From assembly GCA_943369295.1 (NCBI GenBank), contig CALRMU020000001.1, positions 1,116,001 through 1,180,000 on the forward strand: a stretch of 64,000 nucleotides of DNA. The letters are read 5' to 3'. Positions 25,648-34,886 of this stretch are shown one piece after another. The translations under genes and the position numbers were made by a program. Source of the DNA: JAKRSE01 sp943369295 (GTDB lineage Bacteria > Armatimonadota > Fimbriimonadia > Fimbriimonadales > Fimbriimonadaceae). The notes under the pieces are model-generated. The model saw only the letters and a program-made list of their open reading frames with translations. It was not told the origin of the DNA and did not search any database. How positions within the stretch are numbered: position 1 is the first letter of the stretch; every line of letters begins with the position of its first letter.

Positions 25648-27300
25648 CTACATGCGGAACATACTGAATCCTGGCTCAGGAATCGGAGCGTTTCTGCAGG
25701 CTTCAAGACTCAGGGCAAGAACCCGCCTGGTATCCAAAGGATCAATGATTCCGTCATCCCAAAGTCTGGCCGAAGAGTAGAGGGCGGAGGATTCATCCTC
25801 ATATTTGGCGAGAATCGGAGCCCTAAAGGCATCCTGCTCTTCTTGAGTCATGGCTCCACCCTTTGCAGCCAATTGGTCCATCTTGACCGTCAAGAGCACG
25901 TTGGCTGCCTGTTCGCCTCCCATCACAGAGATGCGAGCGTTGGGCCACATCCACAAAAATCGTGGCTGGTAGGCGCGGCCACACATTCCGTAATTGCCCG
26001 CCCCGTAGCTTCCCCCGAGAATGAGGGTGATTTTGGGCACTTGTGCAGTGGAAACGGCCGTTACCAGCTTGGCGCCATGACGCGCAATCCCTTCGTTTTC
26101 GTACTTGCGGCCGACCATAAAGCCGGTGATGTTCTGGAGGAACAGCAAAGGAACCCGTCTTTGGCAGCAGAGCTCGATAAAGTGAGCCCCTTTCTGAGCT
26201 GATTCGCTGAAGAGAATTCCGTCGTTGGCGATCAGCCCGACTAGGTGGCCCTGAATCCTTGCGAAGCCGCAGATCAGGGTGGTTCCGTACCGGGGTTTGA
26301 ACTCGTGAAGACGACTGCCATCCAGAATCCTGGCCAAAATTTCCCGAATTCTCATGGGGGTTCGGCTGTTGCTCGGCACCAAAGAGTAGAGATCTTCTTG
26401 GTTGTAGAGAGGTTCTTCGGTGGGAAGAAGGTCGGGGAGGGAAGACTCAGAGGGATGGCGCATGGATCCGACGATGTCACGAAGGATTTGAAGCGCGTGC
26501 TCATCGTTGTCGGCCATGTGATCGGCGACGCCAGAGAGCCGAGTGTGAACGTCTGCGCCCCCCAAATCTTCAGCCGTGACTTCTTCGCCAGTGGCTGCCT
26601 TGACCAAGGGGGGGCCGCCCAGAAAGATCGTGCCTTGGTTTTTGACGATGACTGTCTCATCGCTCATGGCAGGCACATAGGCTCCGCCCGCCGTGCAGCT
26701 GCCAAGAACAGCAGCAAGCTGAGGAATCCCGGCGGCGCTTAAACGAGCTTGGTTGTAGAAGATCCTTCCGAAGTGGTCGCGGTCAGGGAAAACTTCACTC
26801 TGTAGAGGAAGAAAGGCTCCGCCAGAATCAACCAGATAAAGGCAGGGGAGATTGTTTTCAAGGGCGATCTCTTGGGCGCGAAGGTGTTTTTTGACCGTGA
26901 TAGGGAAGTAGGTTCCGCCCTTGACCGTGGCGTCGTTGGCAACCACCATGCACTCTCGGCCATGAATCCGGCCGATTCCTGTGACGATTCCGGCGCTGGG
27001 GGCGGAATTGTCGTACATGCCCCAGGCGGCAAAGGTCGAGAGTTCTAGAAAGGGAGAGCCTGGATCAAGGAGCTCCATGATTCTTTCTCTGGCCAAAAGC
27101 TTGCCACGCTTTTTGTGTTTGGCAAGGGCTTCTTCTCCGCCTCCGATCAGCACTTGTTTGGCTTCGGCCCGCCATTCCTCCATCAGCTTCAGCTGGGCGG
27201 CGCGGTTTGCCTGAAACTCATCTTCGTTGATGTTGACCTGGCTGGTCAGGGGCCTCATAGAGTCAAATGGTACCGGAGCCGGTTTAGGCCGCGCGTCCAC
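25648..27300 (-). CDS. Acyl-CoA carboxylase carboxyltransferase subunit (MccB-like)
   Basis: 550 aa. Transfers the carboxyl group from biotin to an acyl-CoA. Typical methylcrotonyl-CoA carboxylase beta motifs: KRGKLLARERI, 'NDATVKGGTYFPITVKKHL', SGGAFLPLQ, SCTAGGAYVPAMSDE, 'VKNQGTIFLGGPPLVKAATGE', and NYGMCGRAYQPRFLW. Substrate class (methylcrotonyl, propionyl or geranyl) cannot be fixed from the sequence alone. The biotin carboxylase partner is not in this window. Its start overlaps the stop of the flippase gene by 17 bases, which suggests one transcript. Confidence 0.9.
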   Translation of the reverse strand: MDARPKPAPVPFDSMRPLTSQVNINEDEFQANRAAQLKLMEEWRAEAKQVLIGGGEEALAKHKKRGKLLARERIMELLDPGSPFLELSTFAAWGMYDNSAPSAGIVTGIGRIHGRECMVVANDATVKGGTYFPITVKKHLRAQEIALENNLPCLYLVDSGGAFLPLQSEVFPDRDHFGRIFYNQARLSAAGIPQLAAVLGSCTAGGAYVPAMSDETVIVKNQGTIFLGGPPLVKAATGEEVTAEDLGGADVHTRLSGVADHMADNDEHALQILRDIVGSMRHPSESSLPDLLPTEEPLYNQEDLYSLVPSNSRTPMRIREILARILDGSRLHEFKPRYGTTLICGFARIQGHLVGLIANDGILFSESAQKGAHFIELCCQRRVPLLFLQNITGFMVGRKYENEGIARHGAKLVTAVSTAQVPKITLILGGSYGAGNYGMCGRAYQPRFLWMWPNARISVMGGEQAANVLLTVKMDQLAAKGGAMTQEEQDAFRAPILAKYEDESSALYSSARLWDDGIIDPLDTRRVLALSLEACRNAPIPEPGFSMFRM

Positions 27301-28651
27301 GTTTGATTCTGTTGATCAGCTCTTTCGGGTTCTGCCTCATGGCTCTGCTATAGCCATCCCACGATTCGTCCAGAATGTTCAGCGCCTTGCTGATGACAAG
27401 GGGAGCCATGATGAGATCGACGAGGGCCAGGGCCACTGCGACTCCGATCAGTCCCCAGAAGCCGCCAAGCACAACACCCAGGCCAATGCAGACGAGGTTG
27501 ATGGCAATGTAGCCCAGAGTCAGGCCCATGTGTCGGTTGACCGCATAAGCGACTGACATGCTGACGTTCCACGCTGCATTGAAGAAGGCGGCGACCAAAA
27601 GCAGAATGAAGAGCGGGTAGCTGAACTCATACTTGCCGGCAGTGAAGAAGGCAAAAACAAAGGGTCCGAGAGCTAAAAGTGCCGCGACTCCCATCAGGGC
27701 CAGAAGCATTCCGGCCTGGGAAACCGTGTGATGCAGCTTTCTGGCGAAGGGAAGGTCATCTCGCCCGACAGCTGCCGAGATCTCAACCGGGGCTGGCCCA
27801 ATGACAATCTGGGCTCCCTGCACGACGGCTCGGCTGAGAGTTCGCAGGGCGCTCCAGTAGCCCTGCACTGGCCCCAAGGCAACGTTGATCACCCAAAGGA
27901 ATCCCTGCTGGTTTAGGCTGATTCCTAAGGGATAGGCGGCGAAGCTGAGTGCGGGGCGGATGAGGGGCTTGATTTCTGACCAGCTTGCTTCTTTGAATCC
28001 CCATTTGAGCCATGGTCTCTGAATTCTAAGATCGACGGCCATGTAGGCAGTGAAGGCCAGATAGATTCCGGCGAAACCAATTGCGAAGGAGAGCACCGAT
28101 GGGCTGAAAAGGCAGATCAGAAACCCGCCTGCGTACTGAGCGAGCCTCATCCAGTTCTCGATCATAGTGACCCTAGCGTAAAGGCCATCTGATTTATAGG
28201 CGGCCGCAATAAGGCTGAGCTGCTGCTGGCCAAGAATCATTGCTGCGAGGAGGGCAAAAACCAGACGAGCCTCGCCTTCGGAAACGCTGGACCACTTTAG
28301 CCAGCCGTACCATGGCCCCCACAAGGCGAAGGGGAAGATGAGCAGAAATGCGATGATGCTGATGGTGGTGACTAAAACCCAGCAGCTCTGAAAGACCTTA
28401 AGAGCGCCAACACGGTCTTCTCTGGCGACCCTTTGGGTCATTTCGGCTGTCGCGGCCATGCCGAATCCCAGGTCGGTTTGGGCCAAAGCCATGGGAAGAG
28501 ATCCCAGAAGGGTCCAGTCTTCGAAACCGCCCTTGCCTAGCAGCAGTACGAAGAGGGGAAGTGAGCCCAGACTGACCAGGACGGTAACGACCTGACCAAA
28601 ACCTGCTGCCGCCATGCCGCGAAGCAGACGCTTTCCTGCACTTTCAGACAC
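27284..28651 (-). CDS. Polysaccharide flippase-like membrane protein
   Basis: 455 aa with about twelve to fourteen membrane segments, consistent with a Wzx/MVF-type oligosaccharide flippase. N-terminus LLRGMAAAGFGQVVTVLVSLG and 'LFVLLLGKGGFEDWTLLGSLPMALAQTDLGFG' fit the family plan. This could be the flippase for the EPS locus, 4 kb away, which lacks one. An AGGAG site precedes the start. Overlaps the MccB-like gene by 17 bases. Confidence 0.8.
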   Translation of the reverse strand: MSESAGKRLLRGMAAAGFGQVVTVLVSLGSLPLFVLLLGKGGFEDWTLLGSLPMALAQTDLGFGMAATAEMTQRVAREDRVGALKVFQSCWVLVTTISIIAFLLIFPFALWGPWYGWLKWSSVSEGEARLVFALLAAMILGQQQLSLIAAAYKSDGLYARVTMIENWMRLAQYAGGFLICLFSPSVLSFAIGFAGIYLAFTAYMAVDLRIQRPWLKWGFKEASWSEIKPLIRPALSFAAYPLGISLNQQGFLWVINVALGPVQGYWSALRTLSRAVVQGAQIVIGPAPVEISAAVGRDDLPFARKLHHTVSQAGMLLALMGVAALLALGPFVFAFFTAGKYEFSYPLFILLLVAAFFNAAWNVSMSVAYAVNRHMGLTLGYIAINLVCIGLGVVLGGFWGLIGVAVALALVDLIMAPLVISKALNILDESWDGYSRAMRQNPKELINRIKRGRAA

Positions 28652-28707
28652 TCCTGGCTGCTCCCCGATTTATTATCGGCGATTTATGAAGTTAAAGCCA
28701 GCCGAGT

Positions 28708-29328
28708 TCAGACTTTAAGCGACCGCTTCGCCATCTTCCAAGATGCCTCGACGAGTTCTTCATTCGGAACGTTCTTTAGGGCCTGATAATCGGGCACTGC
28801 TGGACTGAGGCAAAGAACATGGGGGAATGAAGCCAACTGAACGGCTGCCATTTCGACAATGAGGTCAGGCTCAATACATCCAGCCTCTTTGGCCGTCTTT
28901 ACTAGGCGGCAGAAGAGTGAGCCAATTGTTTCTTCTTCCTTAAAGACTCTAGTGACTGAACTCCAGCCGTTCGGGCCTTCCCAAGTCAGCAGCTTCGCAT
29001 AGAGGGGCTGTTCAAGGCAGATAGTACAGTAGCGCTTATAGGCAATCTCAATGGCCTCAAAAGGATCGGCGGCATCTGCCTCTGGTGTGCCGACAGCCGT
29101 CATCACTTTGCCGCATACATGGCGAATCGACTCATCGTAGAGGCCTTCTTTGCTGCCAAAGTAGTGATAGACCATGCGAACATTGACGCCGGAGAGAGTG
29201 ACTATCTCTTCAATTCGGCCGCCGTCATAACCCTTCTGGCAGAAAACGCCTACTGCCGCATTGAGCAGCTTTTCGCGAACAGGAATGGCCTCTTGCGCAG
29301 GTGAAAGTTCAGGGGTCGCTCCAATCAC
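28708..29328 (-). CDS. TetR-family regulator, first of a tandem pair
   Basis: 206 aa. Tetracycline-repressor N-terminal helix-turn-helix: REKLLNAAVGVFCQKGYDG, RIEEIVTLSGVNVRMVYHYF, GSKEGLYDE. C-terminal ligand domain not classed. Starts with GTG 29328 and has TATTAT 7 bases before it and no ribosome-binding site. The paralogue 24 bases upstream shares VNVRM-x-YHYFGSK-x-GLYDE, so the two arose by duplication. Targets not known; the downstream flippase/carboxylase genes are candidates. Confidence 0.9.
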   Translation of the reverse strand: MIGATPELSPAQEAIPVREKLLNAAVGVFCQKGYDGGRIEEIVTLSGVNVRMVYHYFGSKEGLYDESIRHVCGKVMTAVGTPEADAADPFEAIEIAYKRYCTICLEQPLYAKLLTWEGPNGWSSVTRVFKEEETIGSLFCRLVKTAKEAGCIEPDLIVEMAAVQLASFPHVLCLSPAVPDYQALKNVPNEELVEASWKMAKRSLKV

Positions 29329-29352
29329 GCCCCCAATAATACTACTTTTCCC

Positions 29353-29952
29353 CTAGACTGTATCGTTACGGAAAGACGCAACGCTTAAGATTTTGTTCAG
29401 TTCTTCCTGCATAGACCAATCTGCTTCCCTGGAAAGTTCAGCGAATGGGTCTCTTGAGAGGGGAGAAACAATCTGTTGGTAGAAGCGAATCCTGGCGATC
29501 CAATGCTCCTGCAGGTCTTCTGGAGCAAGGTCGGCTGGGGCTTCGATCTGGCTGTCGACAGCCATGGAGCACCACTTCCAATCGCAGCATGATTCCCAAT
29601 CGAGAATGCGTCTGTAAGCAGATTCCTGTATGGACCAATCTAGAAGTGCCTTTGCAAGCTCTTCTGGTCCCCAGCTCGATGCCGAGGCTTTGGCTTTCCT
29701 GAGAAACTCGCTGCGATTCAAGCAGACAGTCTTTAGAACTTCATCGTAGAGGCCATCTTTGCTGCCAAAGTAGTGATAAATCATCCGCACGTTGACGCGG
29801 GATTCTTTGACGATTTCGTCTATTCTTGAACCTGCTCTGCCCTGTTGACTAAAGGACTCTATCGCAGCCTTGAAGACTCTTTTCTTGGCTTCAGGTTCAA
29901 TGGCGATGGCGACTTCTACGTGCTCTTCAGTGGACATTTTGACTTGAGTCAT
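29353..29952 (-). CDS. TetR-family regulator, second of a tandem pair
   Basis: 199 aa with the same HTH as its neighbour: RVFKAAIESFSQQGRAGSR, IDEIVKESRVNVRMIYHYF, GSKDGLYDE. C-terminal domain rich in Trp (DWSIQESAYRRILDWESCCD). An open frame runs on upstream through the tRNA gene, so the start must be internal; ATG 29952 or 29937 are the candidates and I chose 29952. Neither has a clear ribosome-binding site. Confidence 0.87.
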   Translation of the reverse strand: MTQVKMSTEEHVEVAIAIEPEAKKRVFKAAIESFSQQGRAGSRIDEIVKESRVNVRMIYHYFGSKDGLYDEVLKTVCLNRSEFLRKAKASASSWGPEELAKALLDWSIQESAYRRILDWESCCDWKWCSMAVDSQIEAPADLAPEDLQEHWIARIRFYQQIVSPLSRDPFAELSREADWSMQEELNKILSVASFRNDTV

Positions 29953-30001
29953 GACTTGCTTGAAGCAGTAAACAGGGGTCTTTAGTGACCAAACAAAAAC
30001 A

Positions 30002-30078
30002 TGGTCGGGGCGACAGGATTCGAACCTGCGACATCTGCCTCCCAAAGACAGCGCTCTACCAGGCTGAGCTACGCCCCG
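30002..30078 (-). tRNA. tRNA-Pro (anticodon UGG)
   Basis: Minus-strand tRNA. Acceptor CGGGGCG pairs with CGCCCCG. D arm is GCTC...GAGC. The anticodon stem CTGTC/GGCAG closes the loop TTTGGGA, so the anticodon is TGG. The T arm is GCAGG-TTCGAAT-CCTGT. The discriminator A and the CCA end are encoded (30002-30005). Confidence 0.96.
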
Positions 30079-30148
30079 AGTGAGGCACCATTGTACCAAG
30101 CTCAAGGACCAGGACCTAGCAAACTTAGGGCGGTATCGTCCCCTCGGC

Positions 30149-31447
30149 ATGAAGCCAGACTTGGCAAAACATAGGTTCGACTTAGGAGTCGAATGGTTGG
30201 ACAGTCTGGCCCGACGTCGCTGGCACGACGGCCTCGGACGCATGAAGCGTCTTGTCGAGATGCTGGATTTGCAGGATTACGTATGGGGAAAGCAGAAACC
30301 CAAATACATCCATGTCGCCGGAACCAATGGCAAGGGCAGTGTTACCTGCATGGTCAAGCAGCTGCTCATCGAGCACGGCCTTAAGACGGGGGCGGCATTT
30401 TCACCTTATGTTGATGATTTTAGGGAGAGGGTGCAGTTTGGGCCTCAAGCTTTGCTGTATGAAGAGTTTCTTGTACCTTTGGCTGAGCTGGCCGCAGTAG
30501 ATGAGATGCTGATCGATTCTCCTTACGAGGGAGCTTCTGCTTTTGAGCTGAAAACGGCGCTCGGTTTTCAGGTTTGGAAGAGGCTGGGAGCCGAAGCTGT
30601 TGCTTTGGAAGTAGGGATGGGAGGCAGATTAGATGCGAGCAATGTTGTTGACCCAAGCGCCTGCATCATCGTTTCTATTGGCTGGGATCACAAGGACGTT
30701 TTGGGGGACACTCTAGGCAAGATCGCAGCCGAAAAGGCAGGGATCATCAAGTCGGGGCGTCCTCTTCTGCTGGGGGCAGTGCCGGATGAAGCTGAAGAAG
30801 TGATTCTCGCAAAGGCCAGAGAGATGAAGGCTCCGGTCTGGCAGTTGGGCAAAGAAATCCAGATCACCTCAAAAGGCGAAGAATTTGACCTCAAGATGCC
30901 TGGAGTTGAGATCACGAATCTGCAGACCAGGCTGTACGGAGAGATTCAGAAAGGGAATGCCGCTCTTGCCGTCGCGGCTGTGCATCAATCCGGCATTGAG
31001 CTTGAGGCCGAAAAGGTGAGGAAGGCTCTGCGAGATGCCTCTCTGCCAGGACGATTTGAGGAAGTCGATTGGGATGGAGTCCTCGTCGTGCTGGATGGCG
31101 CCCACAACCTGCCAGCCGCTGAGAATTTGGCCGACAACCTTCGGCAGAGAACTCCAGGCAAGAAGAGGGGGCTGCTGCTTTCGATGCTTCAGGGGCATGA
31201 TGCCGTCGAGTTTCTCGGCCCGCTGAAAGGTGTCTTCGACTGCGCTGTCGCTGTTACTGGCACAAGCCCGCGTGGCAGGGAGGCTGCCGAGCTTCTTCCT
31301 GCCCTGAAAGGAATTGGTCTTGACGCCGAGTGCCACCCAGATAGACCATCTGCTCTAGAGGCTCTAAGGAGCCAGGGAGTTGAGGTGATCTGCGCAACAG
31401 GCAGCTTCTATGGGCTGACCTTAGTGCGTGACTCGGTCTCCCAATAG
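30149..31447 (+). CDS. folC: Bifunctional folylpolyglutamate/dihydrofolate synthase
   Basis: 432 aa. Adds glutamate to folates using ATP. P-loop AGTNGKGSVTCMVKQLL, then SPYVDDFRERVQ, AVALEVGMGGRLDASNVV, SIGWDHKDVLGDTL, KAGIIKSGRPLL, and C-terminal DGAHNLPAAENLADNL. Start at ATG 30149 (MKPDLAKHRFDLGVEWLDSL). An earlier GTG at 30080 would begin immediately next to the tRNA and adds no family sequence. Its stop is 4 bases from the minus-strand gene 31452-31694. Confidence 0.95.
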   Translation: MKPDLAKHRFDLGVEWLDSLARRRWHDGLGRMKRLVEMLDLQDYVWGKQKPKYIHVAGTNGKGSVTCMVKQLLIEHGLKTGAAFSPYVDDFRERVQFGPQALLYEEFLVPLAELAAVDEMLIDSPYEGASAFELKTALGFQVWKRLGAEAVALEVGMGGRLDASNVVDPSACIIVSIGWDHKDVLGDTLGKIAAEKAGIIKSGRPLLLGAVPDEAEEVILAKAREMKAPVWQLGKEIQITSKGEEFDLKMPGVEITNLQTRLYGEIQKGNAALAVAAVHQSGIELEAEKVRKALRDASLPGRFEEVDWDGVLVVLDGAHNLPAAENLADNLRQRTPGKKRGLLLSMLQGHDAVEFLGPLKGVFDCAVAVTGTSPRGREAAELLPALKGIGLDAECHPDRPSALEALRSQGVEVICATGSFYGLTLVRDSVSQ

Positions 31448-31451
31448 GTGG

Positions 31452-31694
31452 TCAGCCTCTAACGATTACGTCGACAACGCAGTCGCGCAGGCGCTTCGAG
31501 TTCATCATGGCGCGGCCAAGGAGCTCGATTTCCGCCTTGACGTTTGTCGGTCCGCCTTTGATAGGCCGTACAACACCGCGAATGTAGCAGACTCCGTGCA
31601 TGACTCTGATATCGGCCTGGTTGACGTCAATCATACGCTTGCCCAGTTCACGACGCATCATTTTCGTCGCCGCAATATCAGCCGGATCTGCCAT
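31452..31694 (-). CDS. Small protein, possible BON-like domain
   Basis: 80 aa, short but compact. ADIRVMHGVCYIRGVVRP followed by a helix and CVVDVIVRG resembles a BON-type beta-alpha-beta unit (V-x-G-x-V-x-L-x-G-x-V). Only a pattern match. No signal peptide. TACACT lies 6 bases before the ATG with no ribosome-binding site. Adjacent to parB on the same strand (27-base gap). Function unknown. Confidence 0.55.
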   Translation of the reverse strand: MADPADIAATKMMRRELGKRMIDVNQADIRVMHGVCYIRGVVRPIKGGPTNVKAEIELLGRAMMNSKRLRDCVVDVIVRG

Positions 31695-31721
31695 TCGCTC
31701 AGTGTACCAATCAGGCTTAGC

Positions 31722-32570
31722 CTAAAGCTGGATTCCAAACTGATCGATCAGGCGGGTCAGATCCTCTTCAGAGTAGAAAGGAATCTCAATCGAGCCACCT
31801 TCACCCGACCTTTTAAGCTGAACTCGGCTGCCCAGCTTTTCGCTAATGGCATCAGCTAGGGCTTCGTCATGGGGGTTCTTCTTTCTCGAAGGCTTCTCTT
31901 CATGGCCTGGAAGACGGGCTGAGGCATCGGCCTTTGCCATTCGTTCAACTTCTCTTACAGAAAGCTGCTTCTCCTTGATCTTTTTGAGGAGAGCAAGCTG
32001 TCTTTCCTTGTCAATGGCAGTAAGAAGTGCTCGGCCATGGCCTTCCGAAATCTGGCCCTCCTGTACAGCCTGCTGAACTTCATCCGGCAGTTGGAGAAGA
32101 CGAAGGGTATTGGCAATAGCCGTTCTGGATTTGCCAACTTTCTTGGCGACTTCTTCTTGTGTCAGCCCAAATTCAGAGATCAGTCCGTGAAAAGCCTTTG
32201 CGCTTTCAACTGCAGAAATGTCTTCTCTCTGAAGGTTTTCAATGATCGCAAGCTCAAGCGAAGCTTGGTCTTCAGTGCTTCGGATGACGACTGGCACTTC
32301 GTCCAGACCAGCCATCTGAGAGGCGCGGAGCCTCCGTTCGCCCGCAATCAGCTCGTACTCGCCATCGCCAATGGGGCGAACGAGAAGAGGCTGCAGCACT
32401 CCGACTTCCTTGATCGAAGCGGCAAGGTCCCTTAGGGCATCCTCGTCAAAGTGGCGACGAGGCTGCCTGGTGTTGGGCACGATCGAGGTGAGGGGCAGGG
32501 TAGTGAGGGTTGTTTCCTCGGCTGCCTCTCCCAAGAGTTGAGAAAGTCCTCTTCCTAATGCTCGTCTCAC
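31722..32570 (-). CDS. parB: Chromosome partitioning protein ParB
   Basis: 282 aa. CTPase-type ParB: N-terminal ALGRGLSQLL, the GERRLRAS motif (ELIAGERRLRASQMAGL), the ENLQREDIS motif, then the helix-turn-helix FGLTQEEVAKKVGKSRTAIA that binds parS, and a C-terminal dimerisation part. Partners ParA. Its start overlaps the parA stop by 4 bases. No parS site is visible in the window. Confidence 0.96.
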   Translation of the reverse strand: MRRALGRGLSQLLGEAAEETTLTTLPLTSIVPNTRQPRRHFDEDALRDLAASIKEVGVLQPLLVRPIGDGEYELIAGERRLRASQMAGLDEVPVVIRSTEDQASLELAIIENLQREDISAVESAKAFHGLISEFGLTQEEVAKKVGKSRTAIANTLRLLQLPDEVQQAVQEGQISEGHGRALLTAIDKERQLALLKKIKEKQLSVREVERMAKADASARLPGHEEKPSRKKNPHDEALADAISEKLGSRVQLKRSGEGGSIEIPFYSEEDLTRLIDQFGIQL

Positions 32571-33343
32571 TTAACCATTAACTCCTGTGCCAATGCCCTG
32601 TAGGCAGTAGACCCCCTTGAAGAGGGAAAAAGATGAACTGCGGGGCGTCCGAACCCTGGCGCCTCGCTGAGCCGGACATTTCTAGGAATGACTGTTTTAG
32701 CCACTTTTCCAGGGAAATGCTGCTCTAACTCTGCTGCCACTTGATGACTCAGACGGCTTCGAGTATCGAACATCGTCAAGATGACTCGACCTACCTTTAG
32801 ACGTGGATTGATCCTTCGACGCACCATTTCCGTCGTTTTCATCAGGTGGCTTAAGCCTTCTAGGGCATAAAACTCGCACTGCATAGGCACGATGAGTTCA
32901 TCGGCCGCTGCCAAGATGTTGATGGTTAAGATGCCAAGGCTGGGTGGAGCATCTATCAGGATCACATCGTAATCTTCAAGAATCGGGGCCAAAGCATCCT
33001 TTAGAATCATTTCTTTGCCGACTGCATTCAGCAGCAAAGCATCTGAACCGGCTACATCCAAGGTGGCAGGCAGAACGTCTGGCTGGCCTTGACCAAGTTT
33101 GATGATGGCGAACTTGAGGCCCTCGGGGTCATCGGGATTTTCGATGACTTTGTGAAAAACATCGTAGAGGGTGGCCTTGACTTGGCTTTTGTCGATGCCA
33201 AAGCCGGTGGTGCTGTTGCCCTGAGGATCCGCATCGATCAGCAGAACCCTGTGGCCATCTTGAGCCAAGCTGGCGGCAAGATTAACCGAGGTGGTCGTTT
33301 TTCCGACTCCTCCCTTTTGGTTGACCACTCCCCAGATAGGCAC
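32567..33343 (-). CDS. parA: Chromosome partitioning ATPase ParA (Soj)
   Basis: 258 aa. Deviant Walker A KGGVGKTTTSVNLAASL, A' LLIDADPQGNSTTG, and Walker B VILIDAPPSLGILTINIL. Drives segregation of origin-bound ParB complexes. Starts at GTG 33343 (the frame has no ATG nearby that keeps the N-terminal VVNQKGGVGKTT). Forms one unit with parB. In many bacteria this pair sits near the replication origin. Confidence 0.96.
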   Translation of the reverse strand: MPIWGVVNQKGGVGKTTTSVNLAASLAQDGHRVLLIDADPQGNSTTGFGIDKSQVKATLYDVFHKVIENPDDPEGLKFAIIKLGQGQPDVLPATLDVAGSDALLLNAVGKEMILKDALAPILEDYDVILIDAPPSLGILTINILAAADELIVPMQCEFYALEGLSHLMKTTEMVRRRINPRLKVGRVILTMFDTRSRLSHQVAAELEQHFPGKVAKTVIPRNVRLSEAPGFGRPAVHLFPSSRGSTAYRALAQELMVK

Positions 33344-33360
33344 GGAAGATTATGGTCCTC

Positions 33361-33404
33361 AAAAAATAGCCTGGCCCGGCCTCTTGTAAAAAGAGAACCG
33401 GGCC
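33361..33404 (-). terminator. Terminator of the flagellin gene
   Basis: Stem GGCCCGG / CCGGGCC (33373-33404) with a nested CTCTT/AAGAG pair. On the minus strand it is followed by AGGCTATTTTTT. It also has TTTTTTT on the plus side (33412-33418), so it can work both ways. Lies between the flagellin stop (33429) and parA start. Confidence 0.8.
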
Positions 33405-33428
33405 TTGTGAGTTTTTTTAAGGGGAGGT

Positions 33429-34886
33429 CTATCCGCCCTGCAGCAGTGAAAGAACGCTCTGCTGAGATTGGTTCGCCTGGGCGAGGATGGACATGCCGCT
33501 CTGGCGGAGGATCTGAATTTTTGTAAATTCAGTCATTTCCTTAGCCATATCAGCATCTCGGATGGCGCTTTCGCTGGCGGTCAGGTTCTCTTCGGCAACT
33601 GCCAGGGACCTCATGGTGCTCTCAAGGAAGTTTGCCTGGAAAGATCCCATGTCGCCGCGAAGCATGGACAGTTCGTTGATGGCAGCATCAACGATGTCAA
33701 TGGCCTTGGTTGCGCCTTCCTGGTTTGTCAGGTCGACTGTGGCAAGGCTTTCGGCGGTGAAGATGGATGTGCCGAGCTTGTCAGACGCGATGCTGGGCAT
33801 CGCAAAGGCAGAAGACTGCTCTGAGTTGGCTCCAAGCTGGAACCGCATGGTTCCGACCTTGACAACACCGACAATGGCAGCAGCTGGGTTGGAGTTGCCA
33901 GTGGCAGAAATTGTCAGCCTGCCGCCACCCTGTGATGTCAGGGTAAGGCCATCAACATTGGGTCCCTGTCCACCTGTAAAGGTTTCTGTAGCCGTACCGC
34001 CACCCTGAATGTTGGTGGTGACTTGGTAGATGGCATCTTGGCCGCCGGCACCGGTGGCAGTCTGGTTGTTGTTAAGAATGTTGGCCGACTCGGCGTACTG
34101 AATTCCAAACTGAGAGCCGAACTTGGTTGAGGTCAGGCTGACAGAGTAGGGTCCAGAACCGGTCAAGTTGGCTGTCACGCCAGAATCGCCAGATCTTTCG
34201 TTGATCTTAGAAACGAGTCCGGAGAGGGTTTCGCCCGCATTGACCGTGATGGTCACACCGTTGATCACAACGGTTCCGGGGTTCACCGAAGAGGTTGGTG
34301 CAGCAAAGGTGTTGGCAAGGGCTCCGGTTGTGGTCTGGGCAGCCGCTTGGGTTTGGGCCATGGTCACATTGCCGTCGGCCATGATCTTGCCGCCGATTGT
34401 GTTGCCAAGGTACAGGCTCTGAACCAGATCCTGCCTGGTGATGCCAATGCTTGTGCCAGCCGCGCCGTTAAGCAGCTTTTTGGTGCCCCACTGGGTGTGC
34501 TCGGCAATCTTGTTGATAGATTCGATCGCGTTGCGGTAGGTCTGCTGATTGGCTCGCAGCTGGTTTGCATCCACGACGCCGGTGTTGGCAGAGTGGACGG
34601 CCAGGGCCTTGAGGTTGCGAAGAATTCCCTGGACTTCATCCAAGGCGCCTTCGGCAGTCTTCATCATGTTAACGGCATCCTGGGCGTTGCGAACAGCCTG
34701 CTGGATTCCGTTGATCTGAGACCTCATTCCTTCCGAAATGACCATGCCCGCAGGATCTTCGCTGGCGCTGTTGATCCTAAGACCGGTGCTCAGCCTTGTG
34801 GTGACAGTCTGCATGCGATTCTCCGTCGTCTGCAGGTTCCTCAGCGCGTTCAGCGAGGAAATATTGGTGTTGATTCTAAAGCTCAC
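33429..34886 (-). CDS. fliC: Flagellin
   Basis: 485 aa. Filament subunit, exported by the flagellar type III apparatus. N-terminal D0/D1 FRINTNISSLNALRNLQTTE and RLSTGLRINSASEDPAGMV. C-terminal SAIRDADMAKEMTEFTKIQI and ILRQSGMSILAQANQSQQ are complete. Middle part (about 150-330) is rich in Thr/Gly/Asn and specific to this protein, as expected for the exposed domain. Single gene with its own strong terminator. Flagellin is far from the fliK-flgE genes of this window. Confidence 0.97.
   Translation of the reverse strand: MSFRINTNISSLNALRNLQTTENRMQTVTTRLSTGLRINSASEDPAGMVISEGMRSQINGIQQAVRNAQDAVNMMKTAEGALDEVQGILRNLKALAVHSANTGVVDANQLRANQQTYRNAIESINKIAEHTQWGTKKLLNGAAGTSIGITRQDLVQSLYLGNTIGGKIMADGNVTMAQTQAAAQTTTGALANTFAAPTSSVNPGTVVINGVTITVNAGETLSGLVSKINERSGDSGVTANLTGSGPYSVSLTSTKFGSQFGIQYAESANILNNNQTATGAGGQDAIYQVTTNIQGGGTATETFTGGQGPNVDGLTLTSQGGGRLTISATGNSNPAAAIVGVVKVGTMRFQLGANSEQSSAFAMPSIASDKLGTSIFTAESLATVDLTNQEGATKAIDIVDAAINELSMLRGDMGSFQANFLESTMRSLAVAEENLTASESAIRDADMAKEMTEFTKIQILRQSGMSILAQANQSQQSVLSLLQGG

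Noticed and set aside
30080..30148. Longer folC starting at GTG 30080
   Set aside because: The added residues (RHHCTKLKDQDLANL) do not match FolC, and the start would lie 2 bases from the tRNA.
29953..30243. N-terminal extension of the second TetR gene reaching 30243
   Set aside because: It runs through the tRNA-Pro gene in antisense and has no TetR similarity; the HTH begins after 29952.
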